NCBI GenBank assembly: GCA_012838995.1
Contig: DUOD01000026.1
Span: 1-50,142, forward strand
DNA length: 50,142 nt
Direction of reading: 5' to 3'
Source of the DNA: Clostridiales bacterium
GTDB taxonomy: Bacteria; Bacillota; Clostridia; DUOD01
Below the pieces are notes generated by a model. It saw only the letters and a program-made list of their open reading frames with translations. It did no database searches and was not told the DNA's origin. The position numbers were made by a program, and so were the translations under genes. This document shows, piece by piece, positions 9,084 through 19,980 of the stretch; position 1 is the stretch's first letter, and each line of letters starts with the position of its first letter.

Positions 9084-9545
9084 TTGATAGCAATAGGAAG
9101 CGACCATGGAGGCTATGTACTAAAACAAGCTGTATTGGAGTACCTAGATGAGAATAAAATAGCTTATAAGGACTTTGGCTGTTTCGATGAAAATGCCGTT
9201 GATTATCCCGATATTGCCATGAAGGTGGCCGAGGAAGTGGCCAAGGGCAATTTTTCCAGGGGCATACTCATTTGCGGCACCGGTATTGGTATTTCCATAG
9301 CTGCCAATAAAATTCCGGGCATAAGGGCTGCCCTTTGCAATGATACATTTTCTGCAAAGTATTCCAGACAGCACAATGATGCCAATATTTTAACCCTGGG
9401 CGGTAGGGTAATAGGCCCGGGTTTGGCTGTTGATATTGTGGATATTTGGTTAAGGGAAGAGTTTACCGGGGGAAGGCATAAAACCCGATTGGATAAAATT
9501 GCACAAATTGAAAAACATTACTGGAAATGCGGAGGAGAAAAATAA
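9084..9545 (+). CDS. rpiB: Ribose-5-phosphate isomerase B
   Basis: Interconverts ribose 5-phosphate and ribulose 5-phosphate in the pentose phosphate pathway (allose 6-phosphate in some members). The 153-residue product carries the RpiB landmarks: GSDHGG at residues 5-10, the catalytic cysteine at about 64 (GILICGTGIGIS) and the RQHNDANILTLGGR phosphate-site stretch. Start is a TTG at 9084 after GGAGGTG with 6-nt spacing. A terminator overlaps the 3' end. Same order as ywlF in B. subtilis. Confidence 0.95.
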   Translation: MIAIGSDHGGYVLKQAVLEYLDENKIAYKDFGCFDENAVDYPDIAMKVAEEVAKGNFSRGILICGTGIGISIAANKIPGIRAALCNDTFSAKYSRQHNDANILTLGGRVIGPGLAVDIVDIWLREEFTGGRHKTRLDKIAQIEKHYWKCGGEK

Positions 9546-9578
9546 GTTTTTCTCTCTTTTCTTTCCGCATTTTTTTTT
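9525..9578 (+). terminator. Terminator of rpiB
   Basis: AAATGCGG (9525-9532) pairs with CCGCATTT (9565-9572), with an inner GAGAAAAA/TTTTTCTC pairing; followed by a run of T. The 5' arm lies inside the last rpiB codons. Confidence 0.8.
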
Positions 9579-9640
9579 GTGGCGGCTTTAAGCTGCCCTT
9601 TGACCTTAATAACACTTGAAAAGTTTTGGGAGGTATACCG

Positions 9641-10270
9641 ATGGGAAGGCTTGTTATAATGGATCATCCATTGATTCAACATAAGGTATCCCTTATGAGG
9701 GATAAGGGTACAGGTTCCAAGGAGTTCAGGGAACTTTTGGAAGAGGTTTCAATGCTCATGGCCTACGAAGTAACCAGGGATTTGCCCCTTAGAGAGGTGG
9801 AAATAGAAACGCCGCTGGCCGTATCCAGGACCAAGGTCATTGCAGGTAAGAAGGTGGGGATTATACCCATATTAAGGGCGGGCTTGGGTATGGTGGAAGG
9901 CATATTAAGGCTTATTCCGGCCGCCAAGGTGGGACATATCGGGTTGTACCGGGATCCCGATACCCTTCGGCCGGTGGAATATTATTGCAAGCTGCCCAAA
10001 GATGCCCAGGAACGGCTTTTGATACTGGTGGACCCCATGCTTGCCACCGGCGGTTCGGCATCGGCGGCCATTACCTTTATAAAGCAAAGGGGTGTAAAGA
10101 ATATAAAACTGGTGAATATTATTGCCGCGCCGGAGGGTGTGCAACGGGTCAGGCAGGATCATCCCGACGTTGATATTTATGTTGCGGCGGTGGACGAGAG
10201 GCTGGACGAGCAAGGTTATATAATACCCGGCATGGGCGATGCCGGCGATAGGCTGTTCGGAACCAAATAG
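9641..10270 (+). CDS. upp: Uracil phosphoribosyltransferase
   Basis: Salvages uracil with PRPP to give UMP. From the ATG at 9641 the product is 209 residues, the family norm. The PRPP-binding loop [11 protein letters not shown] and the C-terminal [12 protein letters not shown] uracil-site region are both present. The start is set by GGGAGG at 9629; a TTG 15 nt upstream would sit on that site. A terminator follows, so it is probably a single-gene unit here. In B. subtilis upp lies directly before the atp operon. Confidence 0.96.
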   Translation: MGRLVIMDHPLIQHKVSLMRDKGTGSKEFRELLEEVSMLMAYEVTRDLPLREVEIETPLAVSRTKVIAGKKVGIIPILRAGLGMVEGILRLIPAAKVGHIGLYRDPDTLRPVEYYCKLPKDAQERLLILVDPMLATGGSASAAITFIKQRGVKNIKLVNIIAAPEGVQRVRQDHPDVDIYVAAVDERLDEQGYIIPGMGDAGDRLFGTK

Positions 10271-10304
10271 AGCTGTGCCTCAGGCAGGGCTAATGCCAAT
10301 TAGG

Positions 10305-10341
10305 GGTAAGTATATGGGATACATACTTACCTTTTTTGTTT
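10305..10341 (+). terminator. Terminator of upp
   Basis: GGTAAGTAT (10305-10313) pairs with ATACTTACC (10323-10331), followed by TTTTTTGTTT. Confidence 0.85.
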
Positions 10342-10397
10342 AAGGCAAAGACGAGGGGGTATATAAACAATAAATATTTATGTAAGGGGGATGGAAA

Positions 10398-10802
10398 ATG
10401 TCTATACAATGGACCGAGGACTTGGCAGTTGGTGTAGATATGATAGACCGGCAGCACCAGAAGCTTTTTGAAAAGATCAATAATTTGCTGGATGCGTGTA
10501 GTGCCGGTAAGGGCAGGGCCGTTGTGGGAGACATGATCGATTTTCTCGGCGATTATGTAGAGGAACATTTTTCCTTCGAAGAACAATACATGATAAAGTA
10601 TAATTATCCGGGCTATAAAGCCCATAGAGCCCTCCATGAGGAATTTAAAAAGAACTTTTCCCAGCTCAAGGACAAGCTGGAGGAGGATGGGGCCAATACA
10701 TATATAGTAATATTAACCAACCGCGTGGTAATTGACTGGCTGAACAAGCATATAGGCATTGTGGACAAGGAACTGGGACGGTATCTTAAGGACAAAATGT
10801 AA
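10398..10802 (+). CDS. Bacteriohemerythrin
   Basis: A single-domain hemerythrin of 134 residues, cytosolic. The di-iron ligand set is complete: His in DRQHQKLFE, His and Glu in HFSFEEQYM, the HRALH pair and HIGIVD near the C-terminus. Such proteins bind O2 (or NO) reversibly and may supply or scavenge oxygen; in an anaerobe a scavenging or sensing role is plausible but is inference. The ATG at 10398 follows AAGGGGGATGG. The gene is alone, between the upp terminator and an inverted repeat. Confidence 0.93.
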   Translation: MSIQWTEDLAVGVDMIDRQHQKLFEKINNLLDACSAGKGRAVVGDMIDFLGDYVEEHFSFEEQYMIKYNYPGYKAHRALHEEFKKNFSQLKDKLEEDGANTYIVILTNRVVIDWLNKHIGIVDKELGRYLKDKM

Positions 10803-10808
10803 AGGTGA

Positions 10809-10840
10809 GGGTTTGGGCAGGACGTTGCCATCCCAAACCC
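10809..10840. repeat. Stable inverted repeat after the hemerythrin gene
   Basis: GGGTTTGGG (10809-10817) pairs with CCCAAACCC (10832-10840), with further GCA/TGC pairing inside. No T tract follows on either strand, so it is not a typical terminator but may end or stabilise the hemerythrin transcript. Confidence 0.5.
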
Positions 10841-11156
10841 AAATCTAAACGTTGTCGTTTATCTTTCAAAACATAACCCATATATAAAACACAATCCCAT
10901 AGGCAAAATGGATTATAAACCCGAATCTAAATGTCGATGTTTGATTTATGAAAACACGATCGACGTAGACAAAATTGTATCTTTAAATGTTGCCGTTCCA
11001 GGTGGAACCCTATGGCCGATCTTTATCTCGGGATGCGGCCTGTTGACGGGTCCTTATCCCGAAAGGCACCCTGTGGTTGTGTTGCCCGATAAGGTAACCT
11101 GTGGCCGGCTGCGTGCCGAAAAGGGTCGTATGGCTTGCCCTTTAGCTTTACTTAAG
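10841..11156. other. Gene-free interval between hemerythrin and cobT
   Basis: About 316 bases with no convincing gene. An 87-codon frame (10908-11171) lacks a ribosome binding site, resembles nothing I know and runs into the antisense of cobT. Three related short stretches occur at 10841-10860, 10924-10942 and 10978-10999, sharing roughly ATCTAAATGTTGTCGTTT. No tRNA or T-tract hairpin was seen. Confidence 0.5.
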
Positions 11157-12215
11157 CTACTCTTTTTTTGATGAAGACACCCCCGCCGATTGGAAGGTGG
11201 CCATTTCAGCTTGGATTTTTGTGGCTGCGTCTATGATATGGAAGCCCAGGGCCGCACCCGTGCCTTCCCCCAGCCGCATTTTCATGTGAAGCATGGGATA
11301 CAGGCCTATAAGATCCAGCATGATTTTATGACCCGGTTCTTCCGATACATGGGATGCTATCATATATTGGACGGACTGGGGTTTTAGTTTTGACGCCAAA
11401 AGGGCGGCAGCGCTTGAGATAAAGCCGTCTATAACCACCGGTGCCTTGTTGGCGGCCGCGCCCAGTATAACACCGGTTAGGCCGGCTATTTCCAGCCCGC
11501 CCACCTTGGACAATACGTCGATGGGGTCAGAAGGATCGGGGTTATTAACCCGCAATGCCCTTTCAATCACCATGGCCTTTTTTTCCAGGCCCTTGTCATC
11601 CAGACCGGTACCCCGGCCTACTATATCCTTTATATCCTTGGAGGAATACACCCCTAGAATGGCGCTGCTGGCGGTGGTGTTGCCTATTCCCATTTCACCG
11701 GTGGCCAGTAATTGAGCGCCCTTTGCGATTTGATCCCGGGCAACGGTTATACCCGTTTCTATGGCTTTTACGGCTTGTTGCCGCGACATGGCAGGACCCT
11801 TGGCTATGTTATCTGTGCCATACCTGATCTTGCGGACCAGTAATCCGGGATGGTCAATATCGGTGGCCACGCCGATGTCGCAGCACACTATCTCACCCCC
11901 GGCGTGGCGGGTAAGCACATTTATGGCCGCGCCTCCCGACAGGAAGTTTAATACCATCTGGGGCGTTACCTCCTTGGGATAGGGGCTTACGCCTTCGTCG
12001 GTGACCCCATGATCTCCTGCCATGATGATCACTACCTTTTTATCAACCCTGGGTATGGCATTGCCGGTGATGGAGGCCAGGGTGATGATTATATCCTCAA
12101 GAACGCCCAGGCTGCCCGGCGGTTTGGTTAGGGAGTCCAGTCTTTGTTGCGCTTTGCGGGCTGCTTCCCTATCAACCGTGGTTATTTTGGTAAGGGTTTG
12201 TTCTAAGATCGACAT
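11157..12215 (-). CDS. cobT: Nicotinate-nucleotide--dimethylbenzimidazole phosphoribosyltransferase
   Basis: Activates the lower ligand of cobalamin by making alpha-ribazole phosphate from nicotinate mononucleotide and dimethylbenzimidazole (or a related base). The 352-residue product has the family marks: KPPGSLGVLED near residue 32, GEMGIGNTTASSA near 173 and the catalytic glutamate region RLGEGTGAALG near the C-terminus. ATG at 12215 follows GGAGGTAG. It is the only cobalamin gene in the window and lies behind a B12 riboswitch, so it is shut off when adenosylcobalamin is plentiful; as a lone gene it may serve lower-ligand exchange or salvage. Confidence 0.96.
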   Translation of the reverse strand: MSILEQTLTKITTVDREAARKAQQRLDSLTKPPGSLGVLEDIIITLASITGNAIPRVDKKVVIIMAGDHGVTDEGVSPYPKEVTPQMVLNFLSGGAAINVLTRHAGGEIVCCDIGVATDIDHPGLLVRKIRYGTDNIAKGPAMSRQQAVKAIETGITVARDQIAKGAQLLATGEMGIGNTTASSAILGVYSSKDIKDIVGRGTGLDDKGLEKKAMVIERALRVNNPDPSDPIDVLSKVGGLEIAGLTGVILGAAANKAPVVIDGFISSAAALLASKLKPQSVQYMIASHVSEEPGHKIMLDLIGLYPMLHMKMRLGEGTGAALGFHIIDAATKIQAEMATFQSAGVSSSKKE

Positions 12216-12262
12216 ATTTTTCTACCTCCGTTTTCATTTTTTATGTTGTATAAAACAAAAGC

Positions 12263-12291
12263 CCTTGAACACAAATATATTGTATTCAAGG
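12263..12291 (-). terminator. Expression-platform terminator of the cobalamin riboswitch
   Basis: On the minus strand CCTTGAATACAA pairs with TTGTGTTCAAGG (one mismatch), followed by GCTTTTGTTTTA. It sits between the riboswitch and cobT, so it is likely the ligand-controlled terminator. Confidence 0.8.
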
Positions 12292-12327
12292 ACTTTACCA
12301 TCATCCTCTTCATAAGGAAAGTCGCAT

Positions 12328-12485
12328 AAACAGGCAGGTCTCCTGGCTTACGGATCATAACGCGCATCTTCCCTTCCCGGCCGTCGGCCAGTGGCTGTTT
12401 AAGAGGCATTCCCCGTATACAGTGGCGGGACCGCTCGGGATTTTCACCCGATTCCCTATTCTCCCATGTTGGGCACCTGTCTATG
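12328..12485 (-). ncRNA. Cobalamin (B12) riboswitch
   Basis: The minus strand carries the conserved elements of the adenosylcobalamin aptamer in order: GACAGGTGCC at the 5' end, GGGAATCGGGTGAAAATCCC, GCGGTCCCGCCACTGT, and the B12-box region AAGCCAGGAGACCTGCCTG at the 3' end, closing the P1 stem ACAGG/CCTGT. It is upstream of cobT and followed by a terminator. Confidence 0.96.
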
Positions 12486-12503
12486 GTTATTTAATTTGTT
12501 GAT

Positions 12504-12532
12504 ATTTTAACACAGTCCCCTTTATCCTTCAA
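12504..12532 (-). promoter_or_regulatory. Promoter of the riboswitch-cobT unit
   Basis: TTGAAG (12532-12527), 17-nt spacer, TAAAAT (12509-12504) on the minus strand; same boxes as the mgtE promoter. The rest of the interval to 12771 shows no gene. Confidence 0.55.
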
Positions 12533-12771
12533 GATTAATCTTGTGCCAACCATGCCGGATGATACATATTTTTGCCCAAGTGTTTGTGTTCCGGGCTTGT
12601 TGTATTAAGACATGGTGTCACAATATAATTACATCCACCTCTCAACAGCGCCCGGCTTGGCTTTGACTTACTGCGAGACGGTGTATATGTTTAAAAATCC
12701 AGAAAGCGTTTATATACCTTCATAGATAATGTCGATTTTTATAATATTATATATTTCATGGAGTGTGAGGT

Positions 12772-14064
12772 ATGATACATAAAACCGACGGTACATTAAA
12801 GGATAGGCTTTCAAAGGGAGATAATATCAGCATACCTTTGTTTGACGTGGTTATGGGAATAACCCATGCCATGGACCTTGTATGCGAAGAGTTGGTGGAT
12901 CACCACAAACGGGTGGCCTATATAGCCCACAGCATAGCCGCGGCATTGGATTTCCCCAAGGAGCAGCAGAAAAACATAATCCTGGCAGGTTTAATGCACG
13001 ACATTGGCGCCTTTTCCCTCAAGGAAAGGCTGGGAGCTTTGAGGTTTGAGATGACGGACGGACAAAGGCATGCAAAATTGGGGTATATGCTTACCAAAGA
13101 TTTTAAACCCTTTGAATCGGCGGCCCGGCTGATAAGGTGTCATCATATTCTATGGAGCGACGAAGCAGGTGAAGAGGTGCCTATAGGTTGTTATATACTC
13201 AATCTGGCCGACAGGGCAGCGGTGTTGATGGACGACCGAAAGGCCCTGTCCGCCATGATAAGGGATATCCATCAAAGGCTTAAGAAAAACAGGGGTACCA
13301 TGTTTTGTCCTGATTTGGTGGATGTCTTTATGGAAATATCAAATGACGAGGAGTATTGGTCCAAGGCCTTTTCTCCGTCGGTGTACCGGATACTGTCGGA
13401 TGAATTAAGCCTTGGCTTGGTTAAGCTGGATATGGACGGCCTTAAGGCATTGGCCAGGTTGTTTTGTCAGGTTATAGACTTTAGAAGCAGGTTTACCGCC
13501 ACCCATTCAAGGGGCGTTGCCGCCAGTGCCAAGGCTTTATCCCAATTGATGGGCTTTTCGGATGGAGAAAGCCTTAGCTTGGAAATTGCCGGATATCTTC
13601 ACGATTTGGGCAAACTGGCCATACCCTCCGAGATACTGGAGAAACCCGGGAAGCTAACGTATGAAGAATACAGGGTTATAAAGTCCCATGCCATTCATAC
13701 TCATAATGTCTTGGAAAATATCAAGGATCTGGCTACCATTAATTCATGGGCTGCACTGCACCATGAACGGTTGGACGGTAGGGGTTATCCTTTCGGTCTT
13801 ACGGGGGGTGAATTATCCTTAGGCTGCCGGATAATGGCGGTGGCCGATGTATTCACCGCCATTACCGAGGACAGGCCCTACAGGAAGGGAATGACCAGCC
13901 AAAAAGCCCTAAAGGTTATGGATAATATGGTAAACAGTTTGGCTTTGGATGGGGATGTAGTTTCGGTTTTAAAGTACAACTACGATTATTTGAATTTCAT
14001 CCGGACTGCAGCCCAGCGTAAGGCTGCCTCGGAATACAAACAGTTTCAACAGCAGGTACAATAA
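12772..14064 (+). CDS. Tandem HD / HD-GYP domain protein, putative c-di-GMP phosphodiesterase
   Basis: A 430-residue soluble protein with two metal-dependent HD domains. The first (about 38-150) has HHKRVAYIAH and GLMHDIGAF; the second (about 235-400) has GYLHDLGKLAIP, KSHAIHTHNVL, ALHHERLDGRGYP and ADVFTAITEDRPYR, the full HD-GYP signature. HD-GYP enzymes hydrolyse cyclic di-GMP. No transmembrane or sensor domain is seen, so input may come through the N-terminal HD domain. ATG at 12772 follows GGAGTGTGAGG. It converges on the DUF5050 gene with a 23-nt gap. Linked to the GGDEF-EAL-PilZ protein in this window by common signalling, not by operon. Confidence 0.9.
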   Translation: MIHKTDGTLKDRLSKGDNISIPLFDVVMGITHAMDLVCEELVDHHKRVAYIAHSIAAALDFPKEQQKNIILAGLMHDIGAFSLKERLGALRFEMTDGQRHAKLGYMLTKDFKPFESAARLIRCHHILWSDEAGEEVPIGCYILNLADRAAVLMDDRKALSAMIRDIHQRLKKNRGTMFCPDLVDVFMEISNDEEYWSKAFSPSVYRILSDELSLGLVKLDMDGLKALARLFCQVIDFRSRFTATHSRGVAASAKALSQLMGFSDGESLSLEIAGYLHDLGKLAIPSEILEKPGKLTYEEYRVIKSHAIHTHNVLENIKDLATINSWAALHHERLDGRGYPFGLTGGELSLGCRIMAVADVFTAITEDRPYRKGMTSQKALKVMDNMVNSLALDGDVVSVLKYNYDYLNFIRTAAQRKAASEYKQFQQQVQ

Positions 14065-14087
14065 TTATCCTTATTCAAAGGGATGTT

Positions 14088-14993
14088 TCAGTTAAGGTTT
14101 GACCTTTGACCGTCGGCCCTGTTTATCTTGTATATTTCACCTGTTTCCACGTCGCTGTAAAAAATCCAGTCCTTTAAAACATTTATGAAAATACCGTCGG
14201 TTTGTTGGAGCCGTTTTACCCGGGAACCGTCGGTGGTCATGGAATATATACCGCCCTTTTGGTTGTCCCTGTAGTATATGGTGTCATCCCATACATTCAA
14301 GTATCCGCTCTCCAGGTCATTGAGTTTGGTTCTTTGGGTACCGTCGGTTTTTATTTTATAAATACTGTAATTGTCATCGCTGTTACAGTAATAAATCCAT
14401 CCGTCCACAACGTTGATATAATGACTGCTGTCGGAGGTAATTCTGTTCTTTCCGGTACCGTCCTTATTGGCGGAATATATGCTGTACCCGTCATCCATGT
14501 TTATATAATAAATGTTGTTGTCTGACATGACAAAACTCCAGCACTTGTCTTTAATCAGCGGTGTTACTTGGCGACCGTTGTGATCCATCCTATAAATTTT
14601 GTTGTCGTTGCTATTGAAATAATAGATCCAGTCCTTATCCACCACTACGAAAAGGCTGTTACCGTCGTTCAACTTGGTTCTCTGGCTGCCGTCGGTTTTT
14701 ATCTTATACAGGCTGAAGTTTTCCAGGCCGTTGCTATAGAATACCCAGTCATCTAATACATTTATGTACGTACATTCATCGTTGCTCAATTTTTCGTTCT
14801 TATGGCCTTTTATATCCATACGGTACAGCTTAAACTTGTCCTTATCGTTGGAATAGTATATCCACTTTCCCTGCTGGGCGGCAATGCCGGCGTTTATTAT
14901 ATTGCCGGAGGTATTACTCTCTTGATCGTCCTCGCATCCGACCATGGAAAACATAAATAATATTATTAAACCAAGTAACAGATATCGCCTCAC
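14088..14993 (-). CDS. DUF5050-type repeat lipoprotein
   Basis: About 301 residues. A lipoprotein signal ends in MVGC near residue 19-20, so the mature protein is probably lipid-anchored on the outer face of the membrane. The rest is about six repeats of roughly 44 residues, each with W(I/V)YYSN, a Tyr-Lys-(I/M)-(K/D)-TDG core and TKLNDD, the DUF5050 pattern; repeats of this kind fold as a beta-propeller. Function unknown; sensing or binding at the cell surface is plausible. I prefer the GTG at 14993 (AAGGGGTG upstream) over the ATG at 15014, because it gives a normal signal peptide. Confidence 0.8.
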   Translation of the reverse strand: MRRYLLLGLIILFMFSMVGCEDDQESNTSGNIINAGIAAQQGKWIYYSNDKDKFKLYRMDIKGHKNEKLSNDECTYINVLDDWVFYSNGLENFSLYKIKTDGSQRTKLNDGNSLFVVVDKDWIYYFNSNDNKIYRMDHNGRQVTPLIKDKCWSFVMSDNNIYYINMDDGYSIYSANKDGTGKNRITSDSSHYINVVDGWIYYCNSDDNYSIYKIKTDGTQRTKLNDLESGYLNVWDDTIYYRDNQKGGIYSMTTDGSRVKRLQQTDGIFINVLKDWIFYSDVETGEIYKINRADGQRSNLN

Positions 14994-15157
14994 AAAAATA
15001 CACCCCTTGGTCATGCCGTCATTTATGCATGGATTCCATTGTTTGGATTTAATATTGTAAACAATTATATCACAATGGGGCCGCCAAAAAAACGCTTTGA
15101 TATAAAAATAAAGTTAATATCTTTTATTTTGCCCAAAGATAAGGGAAGGGTTAGTTG

Positions 15158-15244
15158 ATGAAAGAAGGGAGGGATTCCGCAGCTTTTAATGGGGTATTCC
15201 TATTTCTTTACATCGGCGGAGCGTCATGGATCATGAAGGGTTGA
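15158..15244 (+). CDS. Possible 28-residue small protein
   Basis: ATG at 15158 preceded by AAGGGAAGGG with suitable spacing; the product has a hydrophobic middle (NGVFLFLYIGGASWIM) flanked by charged ends, like a tiny membrane protein. No family recognised. Could be chance. Confidence 0.25.
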   Translation: MKEGRDSAAFNGVFLFLYIGGASWIMKG

Positions 15245-15332
15245 AGGCTTTCAAAGGAGGATATACAATTCCCGGGCAGCCGGTATTTTTTAGCCGGGGG
15301 AGGGGAATGGCAAATGGGTACATTTATACTAC

Positions 15333-15361
15333 TTGATTTAATACACAACCGGTGTTATATT
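15333..15361 (+). promoter_or_regulatory. Candidate promoter of cysK
   Basis: TTGATT (15333-15338), 17-nt spacer, TATATT (15356-15361), leaving a leader of about 125 nt. Confidence 0.4.
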
Positions 15362-15491
15362 AAAATTTAAGATTTACTTTTCACCCCAACAGGTACGGGG
15401 CATATTTTTTACATAAACGGATAATATATGCCATGCCAATGGATTAAAGCAGTGGTGTTTATGTTGTACTGCGCAAAAAGGGGAGGCTTAC

Positions 15492-16394
15492 ATGATAACC
15501 GAAAGCATACTGGACGTCATCGGAAACACGCCGATCATCAGCTTAAAGAAATATACCGGCTACAACATCTTTGCCAAGGCGGAATTTTTAAACCCCGGAG
15601 GCAGTATTAAGGACAGGGTGGCCCTATACATGATAGAACAGGCGGAGAAACGGGGCGACCTGAAACCGGACATGATCATTATGGAACCCACCTCGGGTAA
15701 CACCGGTATAGGCCTCACCCTGGTCGGGGTGCAAAAAGGGTATAGGGTAGTCATCGTCATGCCTGAGAACATGAGCGAAGAGCGGAAAAAGATTATAAGG
15801 GCCCTGGGCGGTGAATTAATCCTGACACCCGCCGAACAAAGCATAGAAGGGTCGGTAAAGGAAGCCGAGAGACGGGCCCGGGACGATAAAAACATATTCA
15901 TACCCAATCAGTTTGAAAATCCCGACAATCCCGAGATTCATTACAAGACCACCGGTCCGGAAATATATCGCCAGTTGGGCGGCCGTGTGGATATTTTCGT
16001 ATCCGGTTTGGGCAGCGGCGGTACCCTGGCCGGTGTGGGAAGGTTTTTAAAGGAAAAAAACAAAGATACCGTTGTGGTGGCCGTTGAGCCCAAAAACGTG
16101 TCCGCCCTTTTGGGCCACGAACCGGGTCTTCATAAGATCCAGGGTATCGGCGACGGATTTATACCACCGGTGCTGGATACATCCCTGGTGGATGAGGTGG
16201 TGGAGGTAACCGACGACGATGCCATAACAACCGCCCGGGCCATTGCCCGATACCACGGCGCGCTGGTGGGCACCTCATCGGGAGCCAACGTGTGGGCCGC
16301 TCGGGCTATGGCGCAAAAGTACGGTACCGACAAGGTGATAGCTACCGTTCTAGCCGATCGTGTGGAACGATACTTCAGTACCGCTTTAATATAG
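15492..16394 (+). CDS. cysK: Cysteine synthase (O-acetylserine sulfhydrylase)
   Basis: PLP enzyme making cysteine from O-acetylserine and sulfide. The 300-residue product has the PLP lysine in NPGGSIKDR (about Lys40), the substrate loop EPTSGNTGIG, the phosphate-binding GSGGTLAGVGR and the C-terminal DRVERYFST. ATG at 15492 follows GGGGAGG. No serine acetyltransferase lies nearby. Position between an accessory lipoprotein gene and comEB suggests it came into this region with the inserted block. Confidence 0.94.
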   Translation: MITESILDVIGNTPIISLKKYTGYNIFAKAEFLNPGGSIKDRVALYMIEQAEKRGDLKPDMIIMEPTSGNTGIGLTLVGVQKGYRVVIVMPENMSEERKKIIRALGGELILTPAEQSIEGSVKEAERRARDDKNIFIPNQFENPDNPEIHYKTTGPEIYRQLGGRVDIFVSGLGSGGTLAGVGRFLKEKNKDTVVVAVEPKNVSALLGHEPGLHKIQGIGDGFIPPVLDTSLVDEVVEVTDDDAITTARAIARYHGALVGTSSGANVWAARAMAQKYGTDKVIATVLADRVERYFSTALI

Positions 16395-16538
16395 AATATT
16401 TCCTTTTATTGGAGTTATCATATATTCTATGGACTAATAATATATCGGTATTTGCCGGAAAGCGCTTTCTACACGTCTGCGGCGCGGCCGGGCAAGGTAA
16501 CATTCTACCAACGTGTATTAAACTGTGGAGGTTTGATC

Positions 16539-16976
16539 ATGCGTCCTACATGGGATGAATATTTTATGGAGATGGTAGACATCGTAAAGAAACGGTCTAC
16601 CTGTCTTAGACGTCAGGTGGGGGCTATTATAGTAAAGGATAAAAGGATGCTGGCCAGCGGTTACAACGGAGCTCCCACCGGCATGAAACACTGTATTGAG
16701 ATAGGATGTATGAGGGAGAAGCTGGGGGTGCCCTCCGGCCAGCGTCATGAGCTGTGTCGCGCCCTCCACGCAGAACAAAACGCCATTATCCAAGCAGCGG
16801 TGTCCGGAGTGAGCATTAAAGGCGCTACCATGTACATAACCCATTCACCCTGCGTCCTCTGTGCCAAAATGATTATAAACGCAGGTATTAAAAGGATAGT
16901 TATCAAGGGAGACTATCCCGACCAATTGGCCATGGACATGCTGGCCGAGGCAGGGGTGCAGGTGGAAAGGCTGTAG
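16539..16976 (+). CDS. comEB: Deoxycytidylate (dCMP) deaminase
   Basis: Zinc deaminase converting dCMP to dUMP for dTMP synthesis. From the ATG at 16539 (GGAGG at 16527) the product is 145 residues with the zinc site His77-Ala-Glu79 (HAEQNAI) and PCVLC (Cys105, Cys108), plus SGYNGAPTG for substrate binding. Upstream frame extension to 16452 has no ribosome binding site and no homology pattern. In many Clostridia this gene follows upp near the ATPase genes, so it may mark the old junction that the cysK-cobT block interrupted. Confidence 0.94.
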   Translation: MRPTWDEYFMEMVDIVKKRSTCLRRQVGAIIVKDKRMLASGYNGAPTGMKHCIEIGCMREKLGVPSGQRHELCRALHAEQNAIIQAAVSGVSIKGATMYITHSPCVLCAKMIINAGIKRIVIKGDYPDQLAMDMLAEAGVQVERL

Positions 16977-17232
16977 TGTATCCAATCCTCAATCGTCATA
17001 CCGTTCTTTTTTTACTCTGCACCAGTCAAAACAATACTACCTCTCAAGATAAAACAATTTTGCTCAAAAAATACATGGACACGGTGTTAATAAAGGCAAC
17101 AACATTGACAAAATTTTATCAATAAAAGGTTGCTATTTGCAATCCCATCATTTAGTCATTCGTGTAAGGTTTAAATAATAATATATGACAAATCTTTGGG
17201 GAACAATAGCCTATTATGAAGGTGGTGAAAAA
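16977..17232. other. Leader region of the V-type ATPase operon
   Basis: 256 bases without a gene. A TTGACA occurs at about 17110 but no good -10 follows at 16-18 nt. The same place can fold a hairpin, GCAAC-ATTGA with TCAAT-GTTGC (about 17097-17134), without a T tract. The promoter could not be fixed. Confidence 0.35.
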
Positions 17233-17548
17233 GTGTCCATAGAAATGATAAAGCGGATCAAGGATGCGGAAAAAGAGGCGGAAGAGATGGAAAAACAGGC
17301 CCGTATCGAGGCCAGGGAGCTTATCAAACAGGCGGAGGAGAAAGCCCTTTTAATGCTTCGCCGCCGGGAAGAGCAGGCAAGGAAGGATGCCGATGCCCTG
17401 CTGTCAAAGGCCAGGCAACAGGCCGAGGAGGAGATTGTCAAGACCTTAAAGGAAGACACCCAAAGGCAGTGCGATCATATCCGTCAGGTGGCACAAAAGT
17501 ATATGCCCGAGGCGGTGGATATGGTTATGAAAAGGATGGTGAACTTCC

Positions 17549-17562
<14 letters not shown>
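17233..17562 (+). CDS. atpH: V/A-type ATPase subunit G/H (peripheral stalk)
   Basis: First gene of the ATPase operon. From the GTG at 17233 (GAAGGTGGTG upstream) the product is 109 residues, nearly all one long charged helix rich in Glu, Lys, Arg and Ala, as expected for the stalk subunit that forms a coiled coil with subunit E (20 kb-scale operon partner at 19981). It couples the A3B3 head to membrane subunit I. Overlaps the subunit I gene by 14 nt. Sequence is low in information, so the call rests on position, size and coiled-coil nature. Confidence 0.85.
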
Positions 17563-19967
<2,405 letters not shown>

Positions 19968-19980
19968 GGGAGTGGCTTAA

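Larger units (their letters stand above)
15015..15491. other. Gene-poor interval between the DUF5050 gene and cysK
   Basis: About 480 bases between divergent genes. It contains a possible 28-codon gene (15158-15244), a GC-rich imperfect inverted repeat around 15270-15305, a possible cysK promoter (15333-15361) and a short CCCC/GGGG hairpin with T run near 15384-15412 in the cysK leader. I found no T-box or S-box motif. Confidence 0.5.

Noticed and set aside
10908-11171. 87-codon plus-strand frame between hemerythrin and cobT
   Set aside because: No ribosome binding site, no recognisable family, and its end overlaps cobT in antisense.
15015-15491. T-box or S-box leader for cysK
   Set aside because: Neither the GGGTGGTACCGCG nor the S-box core could be found on the plus strand.
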